64,000 bases of DNA from Paenibacillus sp. 1_12 (GCF_900114475.1 NZ_FOTE01000010.1:62001-126000); one strand, 5' to 3'. Positions 25,908 to 34,411 are shown, counted from the first letter of the stretch. The notes: generated by a model not told the origin, from the sequence alone. Numbers and translations: made by a program.

Positions 25908-25964
25908 ATCATAACCTCCACTCATATTAATAACATGTGCATAGTCGGAATTGAAGCGCACCTA

Positions 25965-26774
25965 TTAAATTGTCCAATCATGCCAATCACTTTTTTGTTT
26001 TTCAATCGAGGTTAACCAATTTTGGGTCGTTGCTAAGAGCTGGGTATAGGATTGGTTCGACGAATACGTGTGATCCGCTTGAAAAATCACTTCTTTATCG
26101 CATTGTCCTTGAGATCTCATCCAGAATAGCTTTTGGTATAAGAAGCAATAATCAACCGGAATCGTTTCATCGTTGGTTCCATGCACCAGCAATACATCTC
26201 CATTAAATTTCCTCGATTGTTCAAAGGGCTGATGTTTCGTTAACGATTCAAAAAATTGCGGCTCAAACGAGTAACCCAAATAATCAGCAGTTCCGAATTG
26301 TACCGCATCCTCATACACCTTTTTACCTGTGATTTTTATAATATCACTAAAAGGATAAGCAACCGCCGACCACAATACAAGTGACTTGATTCTCTTATCT
26401 CTCGCAGCAGTTAACACGGCAATGGCTCCTCCCAAGCTGTGTCCAAGCAAAATGACACGTGTTGGATCTACGCAGCCGATTTGTAAGGCATAGTCAACGA
26501 CATGTCGTGTTTGTGCAATCATGGCGTCGACATCACTAGAACCATAATTACCCGTACTTTCGCCGCAGCCTGCATAATCGAAGCGCAGTACCATAAATCC
26601 TTGTTTACTGAATTCCCGAGCGGCCTTTAAAAATAATCGATCCACCCCAATTCGATTACCAATAAATCCGTGTGCAATAATAATAATCGGGTTTTTATCT
26701 CCTGTTGATGGGGGGTAGTGCAGCGTAGCTGCTAATTCTACTTGGTCACTGCTTATCCGAATGTGATGTTCCAT
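25965..26774 (-). CDS. Alpha/beta hydrolase
   Basis: A 269-residue serine hydrolase with oxyanion region AHGFIGNRIG, FDYAGCGES, nucleophile elbow GHSLGG, and late acid and His (VHGTNDETIP and ADHTYSS). It resembles bacterial esterase/BAAT-like hydrolases of unknown substrate. It lies downstream of cysA on the same strand after 116 bp containing an inverted repeat, so it may be part of the sulfate operon or have its own transcript. An esterase or thioesterase activity is the most one can say. Confidence 0.8.
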   Translation of the reverse strand: MEHHIRISSDQVELAATLHYPPSTGDKNPIIIIAHGFIGNRIGVDRLFLKAAREFSKQGFMVLRFDYAGCGESTGNYGSSDVDAMIAQTRHVVDYALQIGCVDPTRVILLGHSLGGAIAVLTAARDKRIKSLVLWSAVAYPFSDIIKITGKKVYEDAVQFGTADYLGYSFEPQFFESLTKHQPFEQSRKFNGDVLLVHGTNDETIPVDYCFLYQKLFWMRSQGQCDKEVIFQADHTYSSNQSYTQLLATTQNWLTSIEKQKSDWHDWTI

Positions 26775-26804
26775 GTCTGCTCTTCCTTTCTGTGTTAAGC
26801 TCCA

Positions 26805-26885
26805 GAGGTTTGTTAAACAATGCTTGTGCAGCTTTTTGTATTAGTATTCCACTCACTGCTCATTTACCAAACCTCAGAGCCCGAT
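26805..26885. repeat. Inverted repeat between cysA and the hydrolase gene
   Basis: GAGGTTTGTTAAA (26805-26817) and TTTACCAAACCTC (26873-26885) are 13-base arms with one mismatch, separated by 55 bp. No T-run follows. It could pair in the mRNA between the two genes as a processing or attenuation structure, or be an operator pair. Confidence 0.55.
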
Positions 26886-26890
26886 TTATT

Positions 26891-27952
26891 TTAGATATGA
26901 ACTGGCATCGGATCCGTTTTAAGTGCATTTTCTACCGTCAGATGCTCTTGCTCATGAAATAAATAAACTCGATGAATTAACACATGCACAGGATCAGATG
27001 GCTTCAGTGTTTCCAGCTCCAAAGAGCGATAAGCAAATAAAATTTGACCGTTAACCTCTACTTCAACTTGCCAGTTTGTACCACGGAAATATATATTTTT
27101 GACGATTCCGGTTTCTGCTGCTGATGGAACAGTAATTTCATTTAAAAAGCCAATTTCAACAAATTCCGGTCGAATCGTAGCTCTTGCATCGCTGACTGCT
27201 ACGTTGTAGAAACCTTTAAATCGGTAAATATCGCTAACCTGATTCGACTCACCGATGAATCCAGCGACAAATGGAGTTTGCGGATGCTGATAAATGTCAA
27301 TCGGAGATCCCTTTTGCTCCAATCTGCCTTGATTAATAATCATAATCTGATCGGCAACCTCAACTGCCTCTTCCTGATCATGTGTAACAAAAATCGTAGT
27401 AATACCCAAGCGGTTAATCATGCTTTTCAGCCATGTCCGTAATTCTTTACGAACTTTGGCATCAATAGCGGCAAATGGCTCATCCAGCAGCAGCAATTGC
27501 GGTTCCGGTGCGATAGCTCTAGCAAAAGCTACACGTTGACGCTGACCTCCAGATAATTGATGAGGCAGCCGTTTTTCAAGACCCTTCAGGCCTGTTAGCT
27601 CAACCAGCTCTGTGACGCGTTCCTTGATTTGCTGCTTGCTGCGCTTTTGAACCGTTAAACCAAAAGCTATATTGTCATACACGCTCATATGCCGGAACAA
27701 AGCATAGTTTTGAAAAACAAGGCCAATCCCGCGCTGCTGAGGAGGAATGTCGTTGACTTTTTTGCCATGAAACCATATTTCACCAGAATCTGGATCTTCC
27801 AGTCCAGCCAACATACGAAGAACGGTAGTTTTGCCGCCTCCACTCGGTCCCAGCAAACCAATCAACTTGCCTTTTTCAATCTCAAAACTGACATCCTTGG
27901 TAGCCTGAAAGCTGCCAAAGCTTTTCATCAAGTGTTTGGCTACAATATGCAT
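26891..27952 (-). CDS. cysA: Sulfate/thiosulfate ABC transporter ATPase CysA
   Basis: A 353-residue ATPase. Walker A is GPSGGGKTT (about 35-43), the signature is LSGGQRQR, Walker B is LLLLDEPFAAID, and the switch His lies in FVTHDQEEA. A C-terminal TOBE-like region (about 235-340) is typical of CysA/PotA-type importers. It starts 5 bp after the cysW stop with GGGGAG in place. It energises uptake of sulfate or thiosulfate through CysT/CysW. Confidence 0.92.
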   Translation of the reverse strand: MHIVAKHLMKSFGSFQATKDVSFEIEKGKLIGLLGPSGGGKTTVLRMLAGLEDPDSGEIWFHGKKVNDIPPQQRGIGLVFQNYALFRHMSVYDNIAFGLTVQKRSKQQIKERVTELVELTGLKGLEKRLPHQLSGGQRQRVAFARAIAPEPQLLLLDEPFAAIDAKVRKELRTWLKSMINRLGITTIFVTHDQEEAVEVADQIMIINQGRLEQKGSPIDIYQHPQTPFVAGFIGESNQVSDIYRFKGFYNVAVSDARATIRPEFVEIGFLNEITVPSAAETGIVKNIYFRGTNWQVEVEVNGQILFAYRSLELETLKPSDPVHVLIHRVYLFHEQEHLTVENALKTDPMPVHI

Positions 27953-27957
27953 GCTCT

Positions 27958-28842
27958 CTACTCCCCTTCTATGTGCTGAGTCCCATCAAATTTCCATTCA
28001 ATGATGCTTTTTACCGCCAAGGTTACGACCGCCAATAATAATAGCAATGAGGCCATCGCGAAGGCTCCTGCAGAATTATATTCGTTATACAGAATTTGAA
28101 TGTGAAGCGGCATGGTATTCGTAGATCCCCGGATATGACCGGACACGACCGAAACCGCACCGAATTCCCCCATCGCCCTCGCATTACACAAAATAATTCC
28201 GTACAGCAATCCCCATTTGATGTTAGGCAATGTTACCTTCCAAAAAATGCGCCAGCCTTTCGCTCCAAGCGTAACGGCCGCTTCTTCCTCTTGTACTCCC
28301 TGAGCCTGCATAATCGGAAGCAGCTCCCTAGCGATAAAAGGAAATGTGACAAATACGGTAGCCAGAACTATACCCGGTAGAGCAAAGAGGATCTTAATAT
28401 CATGATCATCCAGCCACGGACCAAACCAGCCTTTGGCACCAAATAATAATACAAATATAAGTCCCGAAATTACTGGAGATACGGCAAAAGGTAAGTCGAT
28501 TAGCGTAATTAGCAGGTTTTTACCTTTAAAATTAAACTTGGTAATTGCCCATGCTGCTGACAGGCCGAACAGTAAATTTAAAGGTACAGCAACTGCAGCT
28601 GTCATTAAAGTCAAACGAATTGCCGAAGCCGCATCCGGGTCCGTCAACGCCTTGAAATACACTTCAGCACCTTTACGAAACGCTTCAACGAATACCGAAA
28701 CGAGCGGCAGTACAAGTAAAAGTCCCAAGAACAGCAAAGCAACACTAATTAAAACCCATTTTACGACCGCCGGTTCTGTAATATGTTTGGGTCTACCCAA
28801 CGTACTCGAACCTGCTTTTGCGGTTGCCACATATCCGGCCAT
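27958..28842 (-). CDS. cysW: Sulfate ABC transporter permease CysW
   Basis: A 294-residue six-TM permease. The EAA loop reads EEEAAVTLGAKGWRIFWKVTLPNIKWG, and the following NARAMGEFGAVSVVSGHIRG is the CysW signature. It pairs with CysT to form the channel. AGGAGG precedes the ATG; the gap from cysT is 17 bp. Confidence 0.92.
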   Translation of the reverse strand: MAGYVATAKAGSSTLGRPKHITEPAVVKWVLISVALLFLGLLLVLPLVSVFVEAFRKGAEVYFKALTDPDAASAIRLTLMTAAVAVPLNLLFGLSAAWAITKFNFKGKNLLITLIDLPFAVSPVISGLIFVLLFGAKGWFGPWLDDHDIKILFALPGIVLATVFVTFPFIARELLPIMQAQGVQEEEAAVTLGAKGWRIFWKVTLPNIKWGLLYGIILCNARAMGEFGAVSVVSGHIRGSTNTMPLHIQILYNEYNSAGAFAMASLLLLLAVVTLAVKSIIEWKFDGTQHIEGE

Positions 28843-28859
28843 GGTGTTTCCTCCTGCTT

Positions 28860-29693
28860 CTAAGTTACATTAAAGCGGTTAGCCCGCCATTGGATGAAGT
28901 TAATGACAAGCAGTAAAAAGAACGAAATAACAAGCATCACCAGGGCAATGGCTGTAGCACCCGCATAATCATATTGCTCAAGCTTAGTCATGATCAAGAG
29001 CGGGGCAATCTCTGTTTTCATCGGCATGTTACCTGAGATAAAAACGACTGAGCCATATTCACCGACTGCGCGGGCAAACGCTAATGTAAATCCGGTTAAT
29101 GCAGCTGGCAGCAGTTCTGGAAAGATCACCCTAGTAAAGGTTTTCCATCGATGAGCGCCTAAGCTGACCGCTGCTTCCTCGGTTTCCTTTTGTAATTCAA
29201 CAATGACTGGCTGCAAGGTTCTGACAACAAACGGAATGCCGATAAAAGTTAGGGCGATCATAATACCTATGGGTGTATAGGCTACCTTAAATCCTAATGG
29301 TTCCAAAATACTGCCAATCCAGCCGTTCTTGGAATAAATCGTCGTCAGGGCAATCCCGGCTACTGCCGTGGGCAGAGCAAACGGTAGATCCACTAGAGCA
29401 TCAACAAATCGTTTTCCCGGAAAAGAATATCTGACCAGCACCCATGCTACAATAAACCCGAAAATCGTATTAATAATTGCAGCCCCGAAGGAAGCCCCAA
29501 AGCTGATCTTGTAAGAAGCGATCACTCTGGCATCACTAATGGTTTGCCAAAACTGTATCCAGGTCAGACCTGAGGTTTTGATAAAAATCGCAGATAAAGG
29601 GAATAATACGATTAAGCTTAGGTACAACACGGTAAATCCCATTGATAGCCCGAAACCGGGTAATACACTTCGTTCTTTCCATTTACTTGCCAT
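28860..29693 (-). CDS. cysT: Sulfate ABC transporter permease CysT
   Basis: A 277-residue permease with six hydrophobic segments, the EAA loop [22 protein letters not shown] and [17 protein letters not shown], the CysT/CysU counterpart of CysW. It lies 280 bp downstream of the binding-protein gene; most of that gap is the five-unit hairpin array at 29716-29910. The ribosome binding site is GAGGAGAGG. The array may set its expression relative to the binding protein. Confidence 0.92.
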   Translation of the reverse strand: MASKWKERSVLPGFGLSMGFTVLYLSLIVLFPLSAIFIKTSGLTWIQFWQTISDARVIASYKISFGASFGAAIINTIFGFIVAWVLVRYSFPGKRFVDALVDLPFALPTAVAGIALTTIYSKNGWIGSILEPLGFKVAYTPIGIMIALTFIGIPFVVRTLQPVIVELQKETEEAAVSLGAHRWKTFTRVIFPELLPAALTGFTLAFARAVGEYGSVVFISGNMPMKTEIAPLLIMTKLEQYDYAGATAIALVMLVISFFLLLVINFIQWRANRFNVT

Positions 29694-29715
29694 GGATTCC
29701 TCTCCTCTGACTCAA

Positions 29716-29910
29716 GAGTTTTGCTTTTGCAAAACTTTCTTCGTAAGCATAAGCTTAGTTTTCCTTGGAAAACTCACATCGTAAGCATCATCTTCGTTTT
29801 GCTGTTGCAAAACTTTCTTCGTAAGCCTAAGCTTAGTTTTCCTTGGAAAACTCACATCGTAAGCATCGTCTTCGTTTTGCTTTTGCAAAACTTTCTTCGT
29901 AAGCCTCAGC
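29716..29910 (-). repeat. 5'-UTR hairpin repeat array, five alternating units (cysT)
   Basis: Hairpin starts (GTTTT on the plus strand) fall at 29718, 29758, 29796, 29836 and 29874, with spacings 40, 38, 40, 38. Units 1, 3 and 5 have stem GTTTTGC/GCAAAAC followed by TTTCTTCGTAAGC. Units 2 and 4 have stem GTTTTCC/GGAAAAC followed by TCACATCGTAAGC. The pattern is A-B-A-B-A. Read in the direction of cysT, the last hairpin ends about 25 bases before the start codon. The array lies between the sulfate-binding protein gene and cysT. Confidence 0.92.
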
Positions 29911-29973
29911 TTTTCATTAGCCCAAATGTACGGTAAACCAATGCGGCTAACCGCACAGTATAAGCCGTTTGAC

Positions 29974-31068
29974 TTATGGTTTGTAGATTTGATCAAATAT
30001 GGCTTTATCCGCGAAGTGTGTAGCTTGAGTCTTGGTCCAACCACCAAATGGCTCATCATCAATTGTGAACAGCTTGACTTTGGTAAATTGGTTTTCATAT
30101 TTCTTGGCTACAGACTCCAAACGAGGACGGTAGTAGTTTTTAGCCGCAATATTTTGGCCTTCTTCTGTATACAGGTAATCCAGATATGCTTGCGATACTT
30201 CACGAGTGCCTCTCTTGTCGGCGACTTTATCCACAATAGCTACCGGCGGCTCTGCCAATACGCTCAGTGATGGTGTAATAATTTCGTATTTGTCTTTACC
30301 AAACTCATTGATGGAAAGGTAAGCTTCGTTCTCCCATGCCAGCAGGACATCACCAATGCCCCGTTGCACAAACGTATTTGTAGAATCACGAGCTCCTGAA
30401 TCCAAAACCGGTACGTTTTTGAAAAGTGCTTGAACAAAGTCCTTCGTTTTGGCTTCATCTTTATTAAATTTTTGGTAAGCATATCCCCAAGCGGCTATAT
30501 AGTTCCAACGTGCGCCACCTGAAGTTTTAGGGTTAGGAGTAATCACTTCTATGCCTGGCTTGATCAGATCATCCCAGTCCTTGATGCCTTTGGGATTACC
30601 CTTTTTCACGAGGAAAACGATTGTTGAGGTATATGGTGTGCTGTTTTGAGGCAGCTTTTTTTGCCAATCCTTTTGAATCAAGCCTGCTTCTTGAATCGCA
30701 TCAATGTCAAAGGCGAGTGCCAAGGTGACAACATCAGCGGCCAAACCGTCAATAACGGAACGTCCTTGCTTGCCTGAACCGCCGTGTGAAGCTTTTACGG
30801 TTACTTTTTGGCCTGTTTTATTTTCCCAGTATGCGGAAAATGCTTTATTGTACTCTGCGTAAAGCTCACGAGTCGGATCATAGGATACATTTAAAATTTC
30901 AACAGGCGGTTTGGGTGTCGGTGGTGGTGTAACTGCAGCGGTTTTGTTGTCCCCTGCTGGTGTTGAAGCTGCCGGTGTAGTTGGAGCTGCTGCTCCGCAA
31001 GCCGTCAATCCTAATAAAGATAACGAAATAGCGCTGATTAAAGTAAGCTTACCCCATTGAATTCTCAT
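29974..31068 (-). CDS. Sulfate-binding lipoprotein
   Basis: A 364-residue lipoprotein (signal, lipobox GLTAC near residue 25, then an Ala/Pro/Thr linker). Sulfate-binding family signatures are [40 protein letters not shown] and [17 protein letters not shown]. It captures sulfate or thiosulfate outside the membrane for CysTWA, encoded downstream. First gene of the sulfate operon. No S-box riboswitch is visible upstream; a GGAATTA-type site at 31221-31245 could be a CymR-like operator. Confidence 0.9.
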   Translation of the reverse strand: MRIQWGKLTLISAISLSLLGLTACGAAAPTTPAASTPAGDNKTAAVTPPPTPKPPVEILNVSYDPTRELYAEYNKAFSAYWENKTGQKVTVKASHGGSGKQGRSVIDGLAADVVTLALAFDIDAIQEAGLIQKDWQKKLPQNSTPYTSTIVFLVKKGNPKGIKDWDDLIKPGIEVITPNPKTSGGARWNYIAAWGYAYQKFNKDEAKTKDFVQALFKNVPVLDSGARDSTNTFVQRGIGDVLLAWENEAYLSINEFGKDKYEIITPSLSVLAEPPVAIVDKVADKRGTREVSQAYLDYLYTEEGQNIAAKNYYRPRLESVAKKYENQFTKVKLFTIDDEPFGGWTKTQATHFADKAIFDQIYKP

Positions 31069-31220
31069 AATTAATCTCTCCCCTGAGTATAAATATATCT
31101 TATAAATGAATTTTGAAAGGATAGTAAGACCAGCCGCTATGTAGAATATTTATTAGTATATGTGAACGGCTTGCTTCGAAATTATGATTATTTAACTCCG
31201 GTTGTCCGGTAGACATATAA

Positions 31221-31251
31221 TAATTCCGATGTGTTTACTATGTTTTATAAA
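31221..31251 (-). promoter_or_regulatory. Possible CymR-like operator upstream of the sulfate operon
   Basis: On the minus strand the region reads AACATAGTAAACACATC followed by GGAATTATT. The GGAATTA end and preceding A-rich spacing resemble what I recall of the CymR cysteine-metabolism operator. It overlaps the imperfect palindrome GTTTACTATGTTTTATAAAC (31232-31251). This is a weak by-eye match. The remaining sequence between 31069 and 31320 shows no gene and should hold the operon promoter. Confidence 0.28.
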
Positions 31252-31323
31252 CAGTATATTAGCATCGTCAGAGTTTGGTGTCAATGCGTTTTGGAAATTA
31301 TTTTAAAAGACTTGTATCATAAA

Positions 31324-31369
31324 TAAAAAACCATATCTCTAATGCATATGCGCTGCAAGAGATACGGTT
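31324..31369 (-). terminator. Terminator of the CobW-type gene
   Basis: AACCATATCTCT (31329-31340) pairs with AGAGATACGGTT (31358-31369), one G-T pair. On the minus strand TTTTTTATTTA follows. Confidence 0.82.
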
Positions 31370-31415
31370 TCATATGGATATTGTATGTAAATGGAATGGA
31401 ACGATTCAGGACATC

Positions 31416-32474
31416 TTAATTCTCAGTGGATACCGTTTTCTCCAAAGCAGTTAGATCGGCTGCCAGTTGTGTTTTGGAGAAGTGCTCGCCAATGAATACA
31501 GCTACGCTTGGAACCTCCTCCTTCGGTGTGATTTTGACAAAATCCATCTCCCGATATGCATATTGAAACAAAAACAAGCTGGAGGTGTCCGAAAAACGCA
31601 ATATGCCTTTGGCCCTATAAATCTCAGCTGGAAGCTTGCTTACCAGGTTCTCGAATTGTTCGCTGTCGATGGGCTTTTGAAAATAATGCGTATAAACCAT
31701 CACATGATCGTGAGAATGGTGGTGGGTCTGCTCAACTGTATCGTTCTCTTGATGTGCGGGGTGGCTGCAGCCCTCTTCATGATGATTGTGCTCATGAGTG
31801 GGGTCACTGCACGTAACGTGACTTATAGCTGCCGCTGAGGTCGCAGATGCAAGGGTCTTGGAAGTCCCATCCAAACGATCAAACATTCCTAAATCAACCT
31901 GACAACGGATCGTTGCCGTCATTGGTGCTGACGGATTCCACTCACGAATAGCTTGCTCCAGAACAAGCAGATCTGCTGAGCTGATTAAATCCGTTTTATT
32001 CAAAATTAGCTCGGAAGCGCATCGAATCTGATCCTGCATCAGCCGATAAGTTTTGCCATGTCCTTTGCTATGCCGCTCGAGCAGCTGTGCTGCATCAACC
32101 ACCGTAATGAGTGATTTCAGCTCCATCTCTGTTAATAAAGAGGCATCCGTAACGCCATCCAATATTTCAATTGGATTCGCGGCACCGGTACATTCTACGA
32201 AAATCACGTCGGGTGTATGATCCCTGATTAACTCCCTCAGCTCCATCCCAAGATCCCCACGTATTGTACAGCAGATACATCCACTCAGCATTTCTGTCAT
32301 CGGCACCTCGTCATCTACGAGCATACCGTCCAAATTCACATCTCCGAGCTCGTTCATCAATACAGCCGGCTTCTTCCCGCTCAGCCTGTAATAATCTAAT
32401 GCTTGCGTTAATAATGTTGTTTTCCCGCTTCCCAAAAAACCGGATAGTATATGTACAGGTACTGTTTTTATCAT
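31416..32474 (-). CDS. CobW/COG0523 GTPase, probable zinc metallochaperone (YciC/ZagA-like)
   Basis: A 352-residue GTPase. Walker A is GFLGSGKTT (12-20), the family metal motif GCICCT is at 65-70, and the base-specificity motif is NKTD (LILNKTDLI). A His-rich insertion (about 222-265, with THEHNHHEEG and HHHSHDH) should bind metal, and a C-terminal CobW domain follows. In B. subtilis the Zur-controlled relative delivers zinc to FolE2 under zinc shortage. A Zur-like box (32622-32632) lies upstream, which supports zinc. A hairpin repeat array directly precedes the ribosome binding site AAGGAGA. Confidence 0.87.
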   Translation of the reverse strand: MIKTVPVHILSGFLGSGKTTLLTQALDYYRLSGKKPAVLMNELGDVNLDGMLVDDEVPMTEMLSGCICCTIRGDLGMELRELIRDHTPDVIFVECTGAANPIEILDGVTDASLLTEMELKSLITVVDAAQLLERHSKGHGKTYRLMQDQIRCASELILNKTDLISSADLLVLEQAIREWNPSAPMTATIRCQVDLGMFDRLDGTSKTLASATSAAAISHVTCSDPTHEHNHHEEGCSHPAHQENDTVEQTHHHSHDHVMVYTHYFQKPIDSEQFENLVSKLPAEIYRAKGILRFSDTSSLFLFQYAYREMDFVKITPKEEVPSVAVFIGEHFSKTQLAADLTALEKTVSTEN

Positions 32475-32489
32475 GATCAGTCTCCTTAG

Positions 32490-32578
32490 AGTTTTCGTAG
32501 AAAACTCACTTCGTAAGCATCTACTTTATTTTCACAGAAAATTAACTTTAAAAAATCTTCTTAATTGTCGAAGACAAT
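32490..32578 (-). repeat. 5'-UTR hairpin repeat array, three diverged units (CobW gene)
   Basis: Hairpins on the plus strand are GTTTTCGTAGAAAAC (32491), ATTTTCACAGAAAAT (32528) and ATTGTCGAAGACAAT (32564). Each keeps perfect pairing although two stem positions changed on both arms. The conserved spacer TTCGTAAGCAT follows the first unit and decays outward. In gene orientation the last hairpin is followed by CTAAGGAGA, the ribosome binding site. Confidence 0.87.
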
Positions 32579-32621
32579 CTGCTAAAATTGTAGCCTCCTT
32601 TGCCTAAAAAGTCAATTATTT

Positions 32622-32632
32622 GTAATAATTAC
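32622..32632. promoter_or_regulatory. Zur-like box
   Basis: The perfect palindrome GTAATAATTAC matches the core of the Firmicutes Zur operator (GTAATnATTAC). It lies between the CobW-type GTPase (minus) and the ArsR gene (plus), about 150 bp from the GTPase start, upstream of its hairpin array. Expected to repress the GTPase when zinc is sufficient. Confidence 0.65.
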
Positions 32633-32705
32633 TGTTTAAAAAACAAAGATTATTCCGATCCGCTCAATTTTTCTGTTTACATTCGTATTTGGTTATGTTA
32701 ACTTA

Positions 32706-32725
32706 ATTTCTACGGATATAGAAAT
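32706..32725. promoter_or_regulatory. Candidate ArsR operator, site 1
   Basis: ATTTCTA-CGGATA-TAGAAAT: 7-base inverted arms with a 6-base spacer, 28 bp before the arsR start. The same arms and spacing recur at 33050-33069 before the MFS gene. Confidence 0.6.
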
Positions 32726-32753
32726 AACAATCAAAAAAAAGGGTGCGATTATA

Positions 32754-33035
32754 ATGACTGAAGATAGTGCGGGCTTACGGCAAGCAGTTAAAGTATACAA
32801 AGCGCTTGGAGAGCCAACCCGACTCAAAATTGCTATGATGCTTACTGAGGAAAAGAATCTATGCTGCTCCGCTATTGGGGGTAAGCTCGAATCTGTTGCT
32901 GGCTCCACGCTGTCTCATCACCTGAAGCAATTGACGGAATGCGGCTTATTGGACCTTCGCAAGGACGGTACTTATATATATTACAGTGTAAATCGCGAAA
33001 TGGCACAGAAATTTGCCCCTTATTTGCTTGAGTAA
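32754..33035 (+). CDS. ArsR family transcriptional regulator
   Basis: A 93-residue winged helix protein. The recognition region is GGKLESVAGSTLSHHLKQLTECGLL and the wing is RKDGTYIYYSVN. Members bind DNA as dimers and usually release it on sensing a metal or another small effector. Cysteines are at CC (about 42-43) and in TECG, but the classic ELCVCD metal motif is not present (ETNLCC-like instead), so the signal is unclear. It lies 66 bp upstream of an MFS exporter on the same strand; matching 20-bp palindromes precede both genes. Confidence 0.87.
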   Translation: MTEDSAGLRQAVKVYKALGEPTRLKIAMMLTEEKNLCCSAIGGKLESVAGSTLSHHLKQLTECGLLDLRKDGTYIYYSVNREMAQKFAPYLLE

Positions 33036-33049
33036 TTTTTTTGCTTGTT

Positions 33050-33069
33050 ATTTCTATATTTCTAGAAAC
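33050..33069. promoter_or_regulatory. Candidate ArsR operator, site 2
   Basis: ATTTCTA-TATTTC-TAGAAAC lies in the 65 bp between arsR and the MFS gene. It has the same arms (one mismatch at the last base) and the same 6-base spacer as 32706-32725, suggesting that one regulator controls both genes. Confidence 0.6.
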
Positions 33070-33100
33070 ATAAAATAATCGGAATGATGAAAGGAGCCTA

Positions 33101-34303
33101 ATGTACATGTCCAACACATGGAAAATTTATATGCTGGCTATTGTCAGCTTTTTGGTCGGAACATCGGAGTTTATTATTGCGGGTATATTGGATAAGGTTG
33201 CAGCAGATAGCGGAGTGTCCGTAGCTGCGGCGGGTCAGCTCATTACCGTATTTTCACTGGCCTATGCGTTTGGCACACCTTTTCTGATGGCCGTTACAGC
33301 CCGCGTAGAACGGCGTAAGCTGCTGCTTTACTCACTTGGCGTATTCGTAATTGGAAATGTTATCGCCGTTGCCATTCCCGGATTTGACTTTTTGATTGGT
33401 TCTCGTATTATTTTGGCACTTAGCACGGGAGTTTTCGTTGTTACCGCATTGACAGTTGCAGCCAAATTGGCTCCGCCTGAGAAACAAGGCAGCGCAATAG
33501 CCACGCTTGTTATGGGATTTAGCACCTCTCTAATCATTGGTGTTCCGCTTGGAAGGGTTGTTGCTTCCGTCTATAATTGGAAAATGATTTTTGGAGGGAT
33601 CGGTGTTCTCGGTTTATTGGCCATTCTTATCATTGCTTACGTTATACCACGTACGGAAGGTGAGGCACCCGTATCTCTGCGCAAGCAGCTTGCACTGCTT
33701 AAAGAACCCCGAATTGCTGTGGCGTTGTCCGTGACCTTCTTCTGGATTTCCGGCTACTCCATCGCTTATACGTATATATCTCCGTTTCTGCTTACAGTAA
33801 CAGGAATGAGCGAGCAAGGTGTAAGTATAGGGTTGTTCGCTTTTGGGATCGCAAGCTTGATTGGTTCCAAGTTCGGAGGCTACAGTACGGATAGATGGGG
33901 GGTTCCTCGTACCTTGATTAGTGGAATGGTTCTTCATACCGTTTCGCTTATCCTGTTATCGCTAGCCGCACATTCCCCTGCTTTTGTATTCCCACTGCTC
34001 ATGCTATGGTCGTTCGCAGCATGGTCTTCCGGTCCCACTCAGCAATATCATTTGATCAGTCTTGCACCGGAAGCATCGGGCATTATGCTAAGTTTGAACA
34101 GCTCAGTACTACAGCTCGCTATGGCAGCAGGCGCAGGAATCGGCGGCATAATCGTGGAAAAAGCATCGCTTTCGTCGATCAGCTGGCTTGGAGCTGCGGG
34201 CGTTGCTGTAGCTGCGGGTACCGCTGCGGCCTCTCTTGGACTCTCCCGTTCCATCTCCCGACGGAAAGCTCTGCAACAAACGCTGCATAAAGTAGAAGCT
34301 TAA
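33101..34303 (+). CDS. MFS transporter, DHA1 (AraJ-like)
   Basis: A 400-residue membrane protein of about 12 segments. It starts like AraJ/YdhP-type exporters (YMLAIVSFLVGTSEFIIAGIL), with motif A region MAVTARVERRKLL and motif C-like GVPLGRVVAS. The substrate is unknown; by family sugars, arabinose-like compounds or drugs are exported. AAGGAG lies 4 bases before ATG 33101 and 10 before ATG 33107, so either may be used. Linked to an ArsR gene, it is likely an inducible exporter. Confidence 0.87.
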   Translation: MYMSNTWKIYMLAIVSFLVGTSEFIIAGILDKVAADSGVSVAAAGQLITVFSLAYAFGTPFLMAVTARVERRKLLLYSLGVFVIGNVIAVAIPGFDFLIGSRIILALSTGVFVVTALTVAAKLAPPEKQGSAIATLVMGFSTSLIIGVPLGRVVASVYNWKMIFGGIGVLGLLAILIIAYVIPRTEGEAPVSLRKQLALLKEPRIAVALSVTFFWISGYSIAYTYISPFLLTVTGMSEQGVSIGLFAFGIASLIGSKFGGYSTDRWGVPRTLISGMVLHTVSLILLSLAAHSPAFVFPLLMLWSFAAWSSGPTQQYHLISLAPEASGIMLSLNSSVLQLAMAAGAGIGGIIVEKASLSSISWLGAAGVAVAAGTAAASLGLSRSISRRKALQQTLHKVEA

Positions 34304-34385
34304 GAGAATGTTTAAGCATTTTGTCAATTATCTCCTTCATACGCTATTATAGAAGCAGGCATATCCGTTCAGCTTGTAGAATAAG

Positions 34386-34411
34386 CTGGGGTACGATCAC
34401 TAGAACCCCAG
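34386..34411. other. Perfect 7-bp hairpin after the MFS gene
   Basis: CTGGGGT (34386-34392) pairs with ACCCCAG (34405-34411). No T-run follows, so termination is uncertain. It sits between the MFS stop and the next start. Confidence 0.4.

Noticed and set aside
29712-30098. Repetitive minus-strand frame (VLQKQNEDDAYDVSFPRK)
   Set aside because: It is translation of the cysT hairpin array and of part of the sulfate-binding protein gene in another frame; no start signal.
31069-31290. Search for an S-box (SAM) riboswitch before the sulfate-binding protein
   Set aside because: None of the conserved S-box helices or sequences was visible in the leader.
32693-32908. Minus-strand frame overlapping the arsR start
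   Set aside because: It is antisense to a clear winged-helix gene and would cover its promoter and operator.
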